Assembly (NCBI GenBank): GCA_024330965.1
Contig: JANDJL010000009.1
Span: 31,849-95,848 of the forward strand
Direction: 5' to 3'
Length of the DNA stretch: 64,000 nucleotides
Source of the DNA: Nitrospira sp.
Lineage (GTDB): Bacteria > Nitrospirota > Nitrospiria > Nitrospirales > Nitrospiraceae
Position numbers and translations under genes: made by a program
The notes under the pieces: model-generated
What the model was told of the DNA's origin: nothing
The model's database searches: none
What the model saw: the letters and a program-made list of their open reading frames with translations, nothing else
Shown: positions 1-8,360 of the stretch, in pieces
Layout: each line of letters opens with the position of its first letter
Position numbering within the stretch: position 1 is the stretch's first letter

Positions 1-1887
1 TGGCTTTGTGATCACGTCATCCATGCCGGCCTCTCTGCATCGCCGGGCATCCTCAATGGAGGCGTTTCCCGTCATGGCGATAATGGGGAGGCGAGGGGAT
101 TTCTGTTCGTTCTCTTTTTTCCTGATGGAACGTGCGGCTTCGTACCCGTCCATGACGGGCATTTCACAGTCCATAAAAACGGCGTCATAAGCCGTCCTCG
201 CCAGCGACTCAATCGCATCGGCTCCATTGCTTGCCACTTCGACCTGGCAGCCGAGTTTTTGCAGAAACTTACAGGCGACGACTTGGTTGATCTCGTTGTC
301 ATCGACGACCAGGACGCGTCGTGGAAGTGATGAGATGGCGGTGTGAGGGGTCGAGTCGGAGTCTGATGGAGTCGAAACGGTGCGGTGAATGGCCGGCAAC
401 AGATTCGTCGTGTAAGTGAAGGTGCTGCCGGCGCCCGGCGTACTTTCTACGGAGATGGTTCCCCCCATCAAGGTGACGAGTTGACGACAGATCATCAAGC
501 CTAAACCTGTGCCGCCGAACCGCCGCGCTGTTGAAGCGTCGGCTTGGACATAGGCTTGGAACAGTCGGTCCATTTGCTGTTTGGTCATGCCGATGCCGGT
601 ATCCTTGACGGTCCAGCGGATCGTCAGGTGTTCGGCTTCGGGAGAAGAGGCAGGATCCAAGCTGACGGTAATGCCGACTCCTCCCCGTTCGGTGAACTTG
701 ATGGCGTTTCCAACCAAATTAAAGAGAATCTGTCTGAGCCGCACCGGATCTCCCCGGAAAAGAGGAGGAACGTTCTCATGAATCTCGGTGGTCACCGTCA
801 AGCCCTTTTGTCGAGCGAGTTCTGAGACGAGCATGATGACATCCTTGACGAGGGATCGCAGGTCTACGTCTGCAACCTCGAGCGTCATCTTGCCGGCTTC
901 GATTTTTGAGAAGTCGAGGATATCGTTCACCAAGGCAAGCAGCGCCTCGGTGGACCGTTGCATAGTGGCGAGCAGTTCTTGCTGCTGATCCGTCAAGACG
1001 GTGTCTTGAAGGAGTTTGGTGCAGCCCAAGACGCCGTTCATCGGCGTCCGGAGTTCGTGGCTCATGGTGGCGAGGAACAGCCCTTTGGCTTTTGCCGCTT
1101 CCTCGGCTTTTTCTTTAGCCATCCGGAGTTCGATGTTAGCGGTGATGTCCACTCCATAGGTTCGAACCAGGCGGAGTTCGCTGATAGGAAAAAACGACCA
1201 GGCCAACACGGCATCGCCGAGGGGCTGTTCGTAAGGGCCGCTTGGCTGATGAGTCTTGAGGCACTGGCTGATGATGGCTTCGAGCTGCGGAGGAAAAACG
1301 GAAAGGACAGACCCCTGATGGTGGCTCATCATATTCATCAATTCGATCGCAGCCGTATTGGCATAAAGCATGGCGCCGTTTTCGTCGAATTCGGCGATGG
1401 GAGTCGGGGCGTCTTCAGCGAGACGAGCGACCCGTTGAAGATCCCGCTGTAGGTCTTGCTCAACGGTCAGGTCCTGGATGACGACGAGCGCGCCCGCAAC
1501 CAGTGTTCCTTTCTGGCGGGGCCAGTAGGTCGCGGCAAGGAGGAGGGGAACTCCGTCCGGTCTGATCCATTGGAATGGTGGCAGGGTGGTGACTTCTCCG
1601 CGAGCGATGGCGGTCTCAAGCGGACAGGCGTCGGTGGCCTCCCGCCGGCTTGTGGCACAGTGAAAGAGTTCATGAAGATTCAACCCTATCGCGTCTTGAT
1701 TTTTGCCGATGAGCTGCTGGGCGACTGGGTTGAGAAAAAGAATAGAGCCTTCCTGATTGGTGACGAAGAGCGCATCCCTTGATGCGTCCATGGCAAGAAA
1801 GAGATCGTGGTGGGTCGGCAGCCAAGTTTGGCTCTGATGGGGAGAGGGACCGCCAGGAAAGGGAGTCAATGGAAGAGAGATGGTCAT
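1..1887 (-). CDS. Hybrid sensor histidine kinase (C-terminus beyond window edge)
   Basis: The ATG start is at 1887 and the frame is still open at base 1, so about 629 codons are visible and the C-terminus is missing. In order: a PAS-like region (about 30-125), a second PAS-like region (about 130-245), a short coiled linker, a HisKA domain with the H-box MSHELRTPMNG (His277), a HATPase domain, and a receiver from about residue 527 with an acidic pair (VVDDNEIN) and phosphoacceptor Asp573 in MDCEMPVMDG. The frame ends just after the receiver GMDDVITKP motif, so an Hpt or further domain may follow outside. No membrane segment is visible, so it is probably cytoplasmic. Its start overlaps the stop of the upstream HD-GYP gene by 4 bases (ATGA), which implies translational coupling. 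It resembles the kinase at 19860-22742 in domain order and H-box surroundings. Confidence 0.9.
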   Translation of the reverse strand, partial: MTISLPLTPFPGGPSPHQSQTWLPTHHDLFLAMDASRDALFVTNQEGSILFLNPVAQQLIGKNQDAIGLNLHELFHCATSRREATDACPLETAIARGEVTTLPPFQWIRPDGVPLLLAATYWPRQKGTLVAGALVVIQDLTVEQDLQRDLQRVARLAEDAPTPIAEFDENGAMLYANTAAIELMNMMSHHQGSVLSVFPPQLEAIISQCLKTHQPSGPYEQPLGDAVLAWSFFPISELRLVRTYGVDITANIELRMAKEKAEEAAKAKGLFLATMSHELRTPMNGVLGCTKLLQDTVLTDQQQELLATMQRSTEALLALVNDILDFSKIEAGKMTLEVADVDLRSLVKDVIMLVSELARQKGLTVTTEIHENVPPLFRGDPVRLRQILFNLVGNAIKFTERGGVGITVSLDPASSPEAEHLTIRWTVKDTGIGMTKQQMDRLFQAYVQADASTARRFGGTGLGLMICRQLVTLMGGTISVESTPGAGSTFTYTTNLLPAIHRTVSTPSDSDSTPHTAISSLPRRVLVVDDNEINQVVACKFLQKLGCQVEVASNGADAIESLARTAYDAVFMDCEMPVMDGYEAARSIRKKENEQKSPRLPIIAMTGNASIEDARRCREAGMDDVITKP

Positions 1888-3155
1888 GCTGCGGCCTGTT
1901 TGAGAACCAGCTCGATGTCAATATCACACTGTCGGGGATCCAAGACGGCTTTGACTCGGCGGCCGTTCTCTGGCTCTTGAGTCAGATCCAGCGGCTTGGG
2001 AGGAACATAAGGCCGTTGGAATTTATCTCGACAGAGATACAGGTAGGGGAGATGAGCCTTTCCTGGCGTAACGGCGGCGACAAGACCTACCTCTCCGCTG
2101 GTCAACGAGACGAGACTGTAAAGTGGATAGATCCCAACAAGTTTGATCAATGATGAGGCGATGATCCTCCACTCGTCGTGCATTTGAAGGCGCTGATACA
2201 GCTGGGACAAGGCCTGGTTCGGCGAGAGGGGGGGCAGACCGGTTTGACCGGTTAAGAGTTCATCGTACTGGTCGATGACGCCGACCAATTTGACCAAGTC
2301 CGTACCCGACGGTGGGTCCGCCGCCTGGTCTGTCGCTGGTTCACATCGATGATGATCTGTGATGATCGAGCGAAGATCTGGTTCCTCCAGTCCGTTTTTC
2401 TGCATGATCCTGTTTCCTTCTTCTGGATGGGTCTCATAAAGGGTGTGTTGCGCGGGAGACAGGCGCTGGAGCCGTTTCATTTTCATGATATTGCGCGGTA
2501 GTTTCAGTAATCCGATGTCGTGCAGCAAGGCGCCCATGCCGAGCAGCCGTAACCGGTCTTCCTCAAGGCCCAGAGATTTTCCCAGCGCCAAGGAAAGTGT
2601 GCATACCGTCAATCCATGTTCTTGCAAATCGGCATCCGGTTGCCCGAGGCCGATTACGGCGAGATAGGCAGCTTGTCGCTCAAGGAGACTTCCCAGTACG
2701 TCGTCAACGATGTGTCGGGCCTCGCCGGCGTCGATGACGTCGGTGGCTCGCGTCTTTTCAAACAGAACTTTGGCTTGGCTGAGCCATTGTTCGCGGTGAT
2801 GTTTGGCTTGAGAGAAGTGGGTGGCCAATTGCTGAGGAGATGGCCGGGCCACCGATGGTTTCGGATCTTCTCCTGTTGCCGCTGGGCCGTTGTTGCTTGT
2901 AGAGGGAGGAGCGGGCTGAGCTGTCTGGGGGGCAGAAACCTTCCTTGACGTCGTTGGTTCATCCTCGACGTCCTTGCCACGATCCGTGTCGATCACGACG
3001 GTGGCGACGCCGGCTTTGCGCAGCATTGCAATCTCATGCTCATGCTGAATGAGGAACTGATGGCGAAGAAATGGTGTGAGGAGCCAGGATCGGTCGAGGC
3101 CGACCAAATACATCCCCACTTTCAGGCGACTGATGGGTATGGTTCGCGCGGGCAT
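1884..3155 (-). CDS. HD-GYP domain protein with N-terminal DUF3391, degenerate GYP motif
   Basis: About 423 residues from the ATG at 3155, where the DUF3391 core begins (SRLKVGMYLVGLDRSW). A GTG at 3299 would add 48 residues that do not look like the family. DUF3391 spans about 1-100, then a Pro/Ser-rich linker, then the HD-GYP domain (about 150-340). The metal-binding HD pair is present in GALLHDIGLLKLP (about 212-213), as are an upstream His and HPEEG. The hallmark HHExxDGxGYP is replaced by HHRCEPATDQAADPPSG, so the GYP loop is lost. HD-GYP proteins normally hydrolyse c-di-GMP; this one may be inactive, altered in specificity, or a binding protein. It lies between a sigma-54 activator and a hybrid kinase, with 4-base overlap to the kinase, so it probably works in the same signalling unit. 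Confidence 0.88.
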   Translation of the reverse strand: MPARTIPISRLKVGMYLVGLDRSWLLTPFLRHQFLIQHEHEIAMLRKAGVATVVIDTDRGKDVEDEPTTSRKVSAPQTAQPAPPSTSNNGPAATGEDPKPSVARPSPQQLATHFSQAKHHREQWLSQAKVLFEKTRATDVIDAGEARHIVDDVLGSLLERQAAYLAVIGLGQPDADLQEHGLTVCTLSLALGKSLGLEEDRLRLLGMGALLHDIGLLKLPRNIMKMKRLQRLSPAQHTLYETHPEEGNRIMQKNGLEEPDLRSIITDHHRCEPATDQAADPPSGTDLVKLVGVIDQYDELLTGQTGLPPLSPNQALSQLYQRLQMHDEWRIIASSLIKLVGIYPLYSLVSLTSGEVGLVAAVTPGKAHLPYLYLCRDKFQRPYVPPKPLDLTQEPENGRRVKAVLDPRQCDIDIELVLKQAAA

Positions 3156-3299
3156 CGAAGTCACACAGAGCGGCGTTTCATGTTCTATCGGACTGCCGAG
3201 GCTTTTGCTGAAGAGGGCGAGTAGGAAAAATTTCTTGGGTAAAAGTCCAAGACTTAGGCCTTTGGGGCGGATGTGATAGGGAAAAGGTCCCGTCAGCAC

Positions 3300-4664
3300 C
3301 TATCGAAGATGGTGCTTGGCCATGCGATAACGAAACGTATTGCGGCTGATCTTCAACAAACGGCTCGCTTCCGATACATTGCCCCCCGCCTTCTCCAAGG
3401 CTTCAGCGAGCAAGGTTTTTTCCAACTCTTCAAGCGACAGGCCGAGAGCAAGCAGGGAGGGGGGGGAGCCGATCTCTGACCGGTCGTGATGGGGCTGTGC
3501 ACGGACCGACGGTGGGAGGTGCTCGACCTGAATGACCTGGTGTTTACAGGTGATGGTGAGCCACTCCACAAGGTTATGCAGTTCGCGGACATTGCCAGGC
3601 CAGTCGTGGTGCTTGAGGAGATCCATGGCATCGGGAGCGACGGCCCGAATGGGACACCCGCGCTCCCGACGGGCTCGTTCCAGAAAGACCATGAGAATGG
3701 CCTCGATGTCTTCCGGTCGTTCGCGCAGAGGAGGAATGCGCAGTTGATAGACATTGAGCCGATAGTAGAGATCGAGGCGGAATCGCCCGGCTTTGATATG
3801 GGCCGGCAGGTCCTCGTTGGTTGCAGCAATGATGCGGATGTTCACTTTGTGGCTGCGAGTGGCTCCCAAGGGATCAACGACATGATCCTCCAACACGCGG
3901 AGGAGTTTAGCTTGAGCGGTTGCGCTCATCTCCCCGATCTCATCCAAGAAGAGGGTACCGCCTTCAGCCATTTGAAAGCGTCCAGGTTTTGAGTGTTTGG
4001 CATCCGTGAAGGCACCTTGTTGGTAGCCGAACAGTTCTGCTTCCAAGAGCGGTTCGGGAATGCCAGCGCAATTGAGCGCAATGAGTGGAGCGCTTGCCCG
4101 GGGACTGGCTGCATGGATGGCCTGCGCGACGAGTTCTTTCCCAGTTCCGCTTTCGCCAGTGATGAGGACGGTCGCGTCGGTCGCGGCCACTTCTTTGGCC
4201 AGTTGCTTGATCAAATTCATTTGAGGGGACACACTGACAATCCGGGCGAAGCGGTCTTGCGGAGCAGGTGTAAAATCAACGAGCGGCTGTTGAAGCAAGC
4301 GAGTGATAGCGGTTCGAAGTTCTTCGGCGGAAACCGGTTTCACGAGATAATCGGCCGCGCCGGCCCGCATGACATCAACAGCGTCTTTGACCGACTGGCA
4401 ATCACTAATGACAAGGAGAGGGGTGGGTGGGATGGTGTGCCGCGCGAAATCCAACACCGGCATCACGGACTGAGAAGTCCCTTCGCAAATGACCAACACC
4501 GGGGTGGTCGTTTGCCACAATCTGATCCCTTCGACGATAGTCGAGGCCGTCAGGGTGGTACTTGAGGCTGGAGCGACGGTTTGAAGGAGCCGTATCGTGT
4601 CGGTATTCTTGGAGATGAGCAGGATGGTCGTAGAACTCACGGTACGATCCTTGCCCGGATCCAT
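3300..4664 (-). CDS. Sigma-54-dependent transcriptional activator with atypical receiver
   Basis: 454 residues with NtrC/AtoC architecture: receiver-like domain (12-125), AAA+ sigma-54 interaction domain (about 140-375) and Fis-type HTH (about 412-454). Walker A is GESGTGKE (170-177) and Walker B is GTLFLDE (236-242). The sigma-54 contact loop reads GAFTDA (217-222) instead of the usual GAFTGA. The receiver is unusual: the acidic pair is Ser18-Lys19, and the residue aligned with the phosphoacceptor Asp is Glu61 in PVLVICE, while the Lys of the KP motif (109) is kept. It therefore probably cannot be phosphorylated normally and may be constitutively active or controlled in another way. It is followed directly by the HD-GYP/kinase pair on the same strand; its target promoters are not identified here. 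Confidence 0.93.
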   Translation of the reverse strand: MDPGKDRTVSSTTILLISKNTDTIRLLQTVAPASSTTLTASTIVEGIRLWQTTTPVLVICEGTSQSVMPVLDFARHTIPPTPLLVISDCQSVKDAVDVMRAGAADYLVKPVSAEELRTAITRLLQQPLVDFTPAPQDRFARIVSVSPQMNLIKQLAKEVAATDATVLITGESGTGKELVAQAIHAASPRASAPLIALNCAGIPEPLLEAELFGYQQGAFTDAKHSKPGRFQMAEGGTLFLDEIGEMSATAQAKLLRVLEDHVVDPLGATRSHKVNIRIIAATNEDLPAHIKAGRFRLDLYYRLNVYQLRIPPLRERPEDIEAILMVFLERARRERGCPIRAVAPDAMDLLKHHDWPGNVRELHNLVEWLTITCKHQVIQVEHLPPSVRAQPHHDRSEIGSPPSLLALGLSLEELEKTLLAEALEKAGGNVSEASRLLKISRNTFRYRMAKHHLR

Positions 4665-4777
4665 GCGTAAGGATGCTTCCCATACAGCCTACTCCTCTCT
4701 CTCTGAAGAAAAAAGGGGACCCTTGAGATCAAGGCACAGTGGGGAGTCGCATCAGGAGCCGGGGATCTCCCGACGGC

Positions 4778-4817
4778 AAAAAACGAGCTGCCGGCGAACA
4801 ATATCGGCCGGCAGCTC
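4778..4817 (-). terminator. Intrinsic terminator after the cytochrome c gene
   Basis: On the minus strand an 11-bp perfect stem (GAGCTGCCGGC pairing with GCCGGCAGCTC, at 4807-4817 and 4785-4795) with an 11-nt loop is followed by G and six Ts. It lies 30 bases past the cytochrome stop codon and separates that gene from the sigma-54 activator downstream. This is a textbook Rho-independent terminator. Confidence 0.9.
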
Positions 4818-4846
4818 ACTGGGGGATCGCGAGAATTCTTTATCAG

Positions 4847-5305
4847 TTATTCAGTGTCCTTGCAGAAGGTCCGCTCATACGCGATGATCGCCCATGCCTC
4901 TTCCTCAGTCAGAATGCCTCCCTTTACGAGAGCCGGCATGCCGGTCCCCGGGCTTCCGTTCTTGATGACCCAGAACAGCTCTCCATCGTTCCGTTTCTTG
5001 TGGAACTTACAATTTGTGAAATTGCGGGGACCAGGCGTCAACAACATTCCTCCTGGGCCGTCTCCAGCTCCGGTCTGGCCATGACAGTTCGCGCAGGTGC
5101 CTTTCCCCTCGTAGAGTTCCTGTCCTTTGGCGAGCACGGCCGGTGTAACAGTAAGGGGATTCTTCATTTTTCGTGCCTCGCCTCGCTCAGCCTCCGGGAC
5201 ACGCGGCTTTAATGGGTCGGACTCGGGACCTGACCAACTGACCGGACTCCACAAGGCGATGGTGACGATACTGCACGCTGCGATGGCCCAATACTTCCCT
5301 TTCAT
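4847..5305 (-). CDS. Exported mono-haem cytochrome c
   Basis: 152 residues from the ATG at 5305, chosen because AGGAGGAG sits just upstream of it; the open frame continues 26 codons further but without support. An N-terminal signal peptide (about 1-25, hydrophobic core AIAACSIVTIALW) directs it to the periplasm. The single haem site is CANCH (71-75) and the likely distal ligand is Met123 in GTGMPAL, giving a class I cytochrome c fold. A charged, proline-containing stretch lies between the signal and the haem domain. It follows NirK and the truncated globin on the same strand, separated by a hairpin, so it could donate electrons to NirK, but that is inference from position. Confidence 0.92.
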   Translation of the reverse strand: MKGKYWAIAACSIVTIALWSPVSWSGPESDPLKPRVPEAERGEARKMKNPLTVTPAVLAKGQELYEGKGTCANCHGQTGAGDGPGGMLLTPGPRNFTNCKFHKKRNDGELFWVIKNGSPGTGMPALVKGGILTEEEAWAIIAYERTFCKDTE

Positions 5306-5483
5306 GACTCCTCCTCCTGATAATGGCCACTCATGTGACGACCTGACACTTATTCGCGCCGCTTGTTTAGAGGCGCAGGTCACGCATCCATGATAACACG
5401 AAAGTTGCAGGATTATGTCCCGTGGAGAGCGATCAAATTGAGGCTGCTTGGTGTTGTTGGAACGATCGGCTTAGAAATTCATA

Positions 5484-5511
5484 GGGGCAGGACCCTTTCA
5501 AGTCCTGCCCC
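5484..5511 (-). terminator. Hairpin between globin and cytochrome c genes
   Basis: A 10-bp perfect stem (GGGGCAGGAC with GTCCTGCCCC, loop of 8) lies 56 bases past the globin stop on the minus strand. The following bases are only moderately T-rich (TATGAATTTC), so it may be a leaky terminator or an RNA-stabilising hairpin rather than a strong stop. Confidence 0.6.
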
Positions 5512-5566
5512 CAAGGAACTTCCACTCGGCAAATTTCCTCTCAGTCCTCTCCTCATCAAGGGTCTA

Positions 5567-6007
5567 TCAGGGAACTTCGACGATGTCCGCTTTCATCGGT
5601 CCAAGGATCGCGAGCAACTCGCCTTTTTCTTTCTCCGGCACATTGAAGGTGTCCAAAGCCGCGACCAGATCTTCGACCAAGGCGTTAAACGCGGCCGTGG
5701 TTACTTTCATTCCCTTGTGGGCTGTTTTCATGTCCCGACCTTCGTAGGTACAAGGTCCGCCTGTCGCTTGGCAGACCTGATTCACCAGGTGTTTGTTGAG
5801 CTGTTTGAGGTCGGCGTTCTTGAAATAGCCGTTGATCCGAGCATCTCCTCCGACGTTGCTGATGAACTTGGTTACGACCGCCTGGATGGCTCCTACCCCG
5901 CCCAGGCGCTCATAGAGCGACCGTTCTTCGGCAAAGGTTGTTGTGCTGCAAAAAGCGAGGAAAACGGCTGCAACGGATGCACTGATCATCTTCTTACTGA
6001 ACCTCAT
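5567..6007 (-). CDS. Exported group I truncated haemoglobin
   Basis: 146 residues, start ATG at 6007 with AAGGAG 9 bases upstream. A signal peptide with a cleavable-looking end (about 1-26, core ISASVAAVFLAF, then TTTFAEE) precedes a globin domain of about 120 residues that begins SLYERLGGVGAIQ, as is typical of TrHbN-type proteins. The proximal haem ligand is likely His97 in MKTAHKGM. Truncated haemoglobins bind O2 and NO and often act as NO dioxygenases; most are cytoplasmic, so an exported version is notable. It lies 59 bases downstream of the copper nitrite reductase gene on the same strand, consistent with scavenging the NO that NirK would make in the periplasm (inference). Confidence 0.9.
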   Translation of the reverse strand: MRFSKKMISASVAAVFLAFCSTTTFAEERSLYERLGGVGAIQAVVTKFISNVGGDARINGYFKNADLKQLNKHLVNQVCQATGGPCTYEGRDMKTAHKGMKVTTAAFNALVEDLVAALDTFNVPEKEKGELLAILGPMKADIVEVP

Positions 6008-6066
6008 GGCGTCTGCTCCTTTTGTGTGAAGGATGACTGTGTTGGGACCTCTCTGTCCGTGCGTGA

Positions 6067-7020
6067 TCAGGGATTCCAGGGCGTGTTCGGCATCAACTGA
6101 CCTTTGTAGTCCTTGGGGTTATTGTTGGCAACCACCACCGCAATAGCTCCCCGTAAGGCTCCTGTCAACGAGTGAGTCACGACCGGATAGGCTCCCGGTT
6201 CATCGGCAATCATATCAAAGGTCGCGCCGCTGCCTGGGCCGACGACATAAGTCTGAACTCCGACGAATTTGTTGGAAGGATTGCCGCTTTCATAGACTGC
6301 ATCCCAAATCTCCGCGATGGGATGGATCGCCGAAAATTCATTCGGGCCGGCGTTCACAAAGTAGATTCGTACCCGCTCGCCGACCTTGACTTCCAGCGGC
6401 TCTCCTCCTGGAAAGAACGGATGGTATTTGAAGATCCCGCCGTTGAAGACTGTATGGTCCCACTTCCGATCGAACATCGCCTGCACATTATCGGGGTTCT
6501 TCCACAGTTCGGATTGCACCAACACGAACTCTCGGTCGGCTTTGGGCCACACGCTCGAATCTTTAGGGTCAACGATGATGGCGCCGAACATCCCGCGGGC
6601 GACGTGCTGGATCATGGGGCTCGCGCCGCAATGGTAGAAAAACACACCAGGCTTCTTCGCCACGAAGGAAAATTTGTGTGTCTCCCCCGGTCCGACCGTG
6701 CGGTGATAGTTCTTCAAGAAGTCGAGCTCGGCCGCATGAAAGTCCATCGAATGGGGAAAGGCGTTGTTCTTGTCCCCGATGAGCGTGAAGTTCACAGTGT
6801 CGCCTTGAGTCACTCGAACGACCGGGCCCGGCATTTGTCCATTGAAGGTCCAGGCTTTGTATTTGGTCCCGTTGCCGTCGATGACGATTTCGGATTCGGT
6901 TGCCGTGAATGTGACATCATGAACCTTTGCCCCGGCAGATCCCGGCATGGTGATACAGCCGCTGGCCCCGAATAAGATACCAAGCCCAAGGGTGATGGTA
7001 AGCACACGAAACCTCTGCAT
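6067..7020 (-). CDS. nirK: Copper-containing nitrite reductase (NO-forming), lipoprotein
   Basis: 317 residues, start ATG at 7020 with GGGAGG upstream. The N-terminus is a lipoprotein signal ending in GASGC (Cys22), so the enzyme is probably anchored to a membrane facing the periplasm. Two cupredoxin domains are present. All expected ligands are visible: type 1 copper His90, Cys131, His139, Met144; type 2 copper His95, His130, His283; catalytic Asp93 (in HSMDFH, exact NirK spacing) and His233 in SAIHPIAE. The predicted reaction is nitrite reduction to NO. The gene heads a minus-strand group with an exported truncated globin and a cytochrome c. Length and domain number fit AniA/NirK; a longer multicopper oxidase is excluded. 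Confidence 0.95.
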   Translation of the reverse strand: MQRFRVLTITLGLGILFGASGCITMPGSAGAKVHDVTFTATESEIVIDGNGTKYKAWTFNGQMPGPVVRVTQGDTVNFTLIGDKNNAFPHSMDFHAAELDFLKNYHRTVGPGETHKFSFVAKKPGVFFYHCGASPMIQHVARGMFGAIIVDPKDSSVWPKADREFVLVQSELWKNPDNVQAMFDRKWDHTVFNGGIFKYHPFFPGGEPLEVKVGERVRIYFVNAGPNEFSAIHPIAEIWDAVYESGNPSNKFVGVQTYVVGPGSGATFDMIADEPGAYPVVTHSLTGALRGAIAVVVANNNPKDYKGQLMPNTPWNP

Positions 7021-7166
7021 AATAGCCTCCCTTAGATTTTTTGACAGAAAAAACGCTGCACTTGATGAGCGCGGCGACTAGGACCTTCCCCCCTTACCAC
7101 TCGTCAAGCGGGTACCGGGTCAACTATCTACCAAATTCCGAAGAGAAAATACAAAGAAAAATTTTG

Positions 7167-8210
7167 TCATTTATTACGAGCTGAAGCGGGCATTATTAAA
7201 GAGGGGCGAAGTTTGAGGTTCTGTCGTGCGATGGTGATGTTGCGGCGAAGCCCATCGAGTTTGGCCCGCCGAATCGGACTCTGCTGAAACAGGGTGGAGA
7301 AGGTCGATTCATCCAAGCCGGATAGGGTGTCGAGGTTCGGTGCAAGGGCCAAGGGCGTAGGTTGAAAAGCCTGTTCCTTGGTCGGCTCGGCGCGGAGGTT
7401 AAACGGGCAGACGTCGAGACAGTCGTCACATCCAAAGATTTTGTTCCCCATCTGTTGTTGGATGTCGGCTGGGATCTCCTCCCGAAGGCCGCGCCATTCG
7501 ATCGTCAGGTATGAAATGCATCTGGTGGCATCGACGACATAGGGCTCGACGATGGCACTGGTGGGACAGGCCTGAATGCAAAGAGAGCAACTGCCGCAGA
7601 GGTCGGTTGCCGGTTCATCGGGGTCCAGCGCGAGCGTCGTTAACACTTCTCCCAATAAGAGCCAGGAACCGTAGTCCGCCGACACAAGGTTGGAATGTTT
7701 ACCGATCCATCCCAGGCCGGCCCGTTCCGCCCAGGCTTTCTCCATGAGAGGACCGGTGTCGGCATACGAGCGTGTGTGGGCGTCCGGTGCCAGGTTCTTG
7801 ATCCGTTTTTCAAGCTGCATGAGACGATTGCGAAAGACCTTGTGGTAGTCCCTTCCCCAGGCGTAGCGGGCAATACGGCCATATCCTGGTCGTTCATCCG
7901 CCCGATGGTCGGTCAGATAGTTGAGCCCGACGGAAATAATGGACCGACAACCCGGCAGTACCAGCCGAGGGTCGGACCGTTTTGCCGGGTCACGGCCCAT
8001 CCAGGCCATGGTTCCGTGGTAACCGCGGCGGAGCCATTCGGTCAGGCGGTTCAGCAGAAGATTCGGCAACGAAGCGACGGATGCCGGTCGGGCGTCGGCC
8101 TGTGAATCGGCATCGGCCTGTGAACTCTCCTGTTCATCGACCCGCGCGATGCCGACAGTGTCGAATCCCAGGGCGAAGGCTTCTTGTTTGATGGAGTCCG
8201 TGAGGGTCAT
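7167..8210 (-). CDS. queG: Epoxyqueuosine reductase
   Basis: 347 residues from the ATG at 8210 (MTLTDSIKQEAFALGFD); an open extension to 8282 has no family similarity. QueG reduces epoxyqueuosine to queuosine in tRNA, using cobalamin and two [4Fe-4S] clusters. Visible signatures are the conserved core HGTMAWMGR, the YADTGPLMEKAWAERAGLGWIGKH block, and cluster motifs CGSCSLCIQACP and CDDCLDVCPFN. Residues 35-50 carry a Ser/Gln/Ala-rich repeat-like insertion (QESSQADADSQADA). It is divergent from the SRPBCC gene and independent of nirK, from which it is separated by 146 bases. Confidence 0.96.
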   Translation of the reverse strand: MTLTDSIKQEAFALGFDTVGIARVDEQESSQADADSQADARPASVASLPNLLLNRLTEWLRRGYHGTMAWMGRDPAKRSDPRLVLPGCRSIISVGLNYLTDHRADERPGYGRIARYAWGRDYHKVFRNRLMQLEKRIKNLAPDAHTRSYADTGPLMEKAWAERAGLGWIGKHSNLVSADYGSWLLLGEVLTTLALDPDEPATDLCGSCSLCIQACPTSAIVEPYVVDATRCISYLTIEWRGLREEIPADIQQQMGNKIFGCDDCLDVCPFNLRAEPTKEQAFQPTPLALAPNLDTLSGLDESTFSTLFQQSPIRRAKLDGLRRNITIARQNLKLRPSLIMPASARNK

Positions 8211-8360
8211 GCAACTGTCCGGAGATGGAGGGTAACACAGGTTCCTTGCTTGCGACCATCGACTGCTCCACGTAGAATCCATCGTGATCGGAGCGTCAAA
8301 AGAAGGAATATCGAGGATCTTCGCTTACAGGCGCGTGAGATTTGCCGGAAAAGGAGCCAC

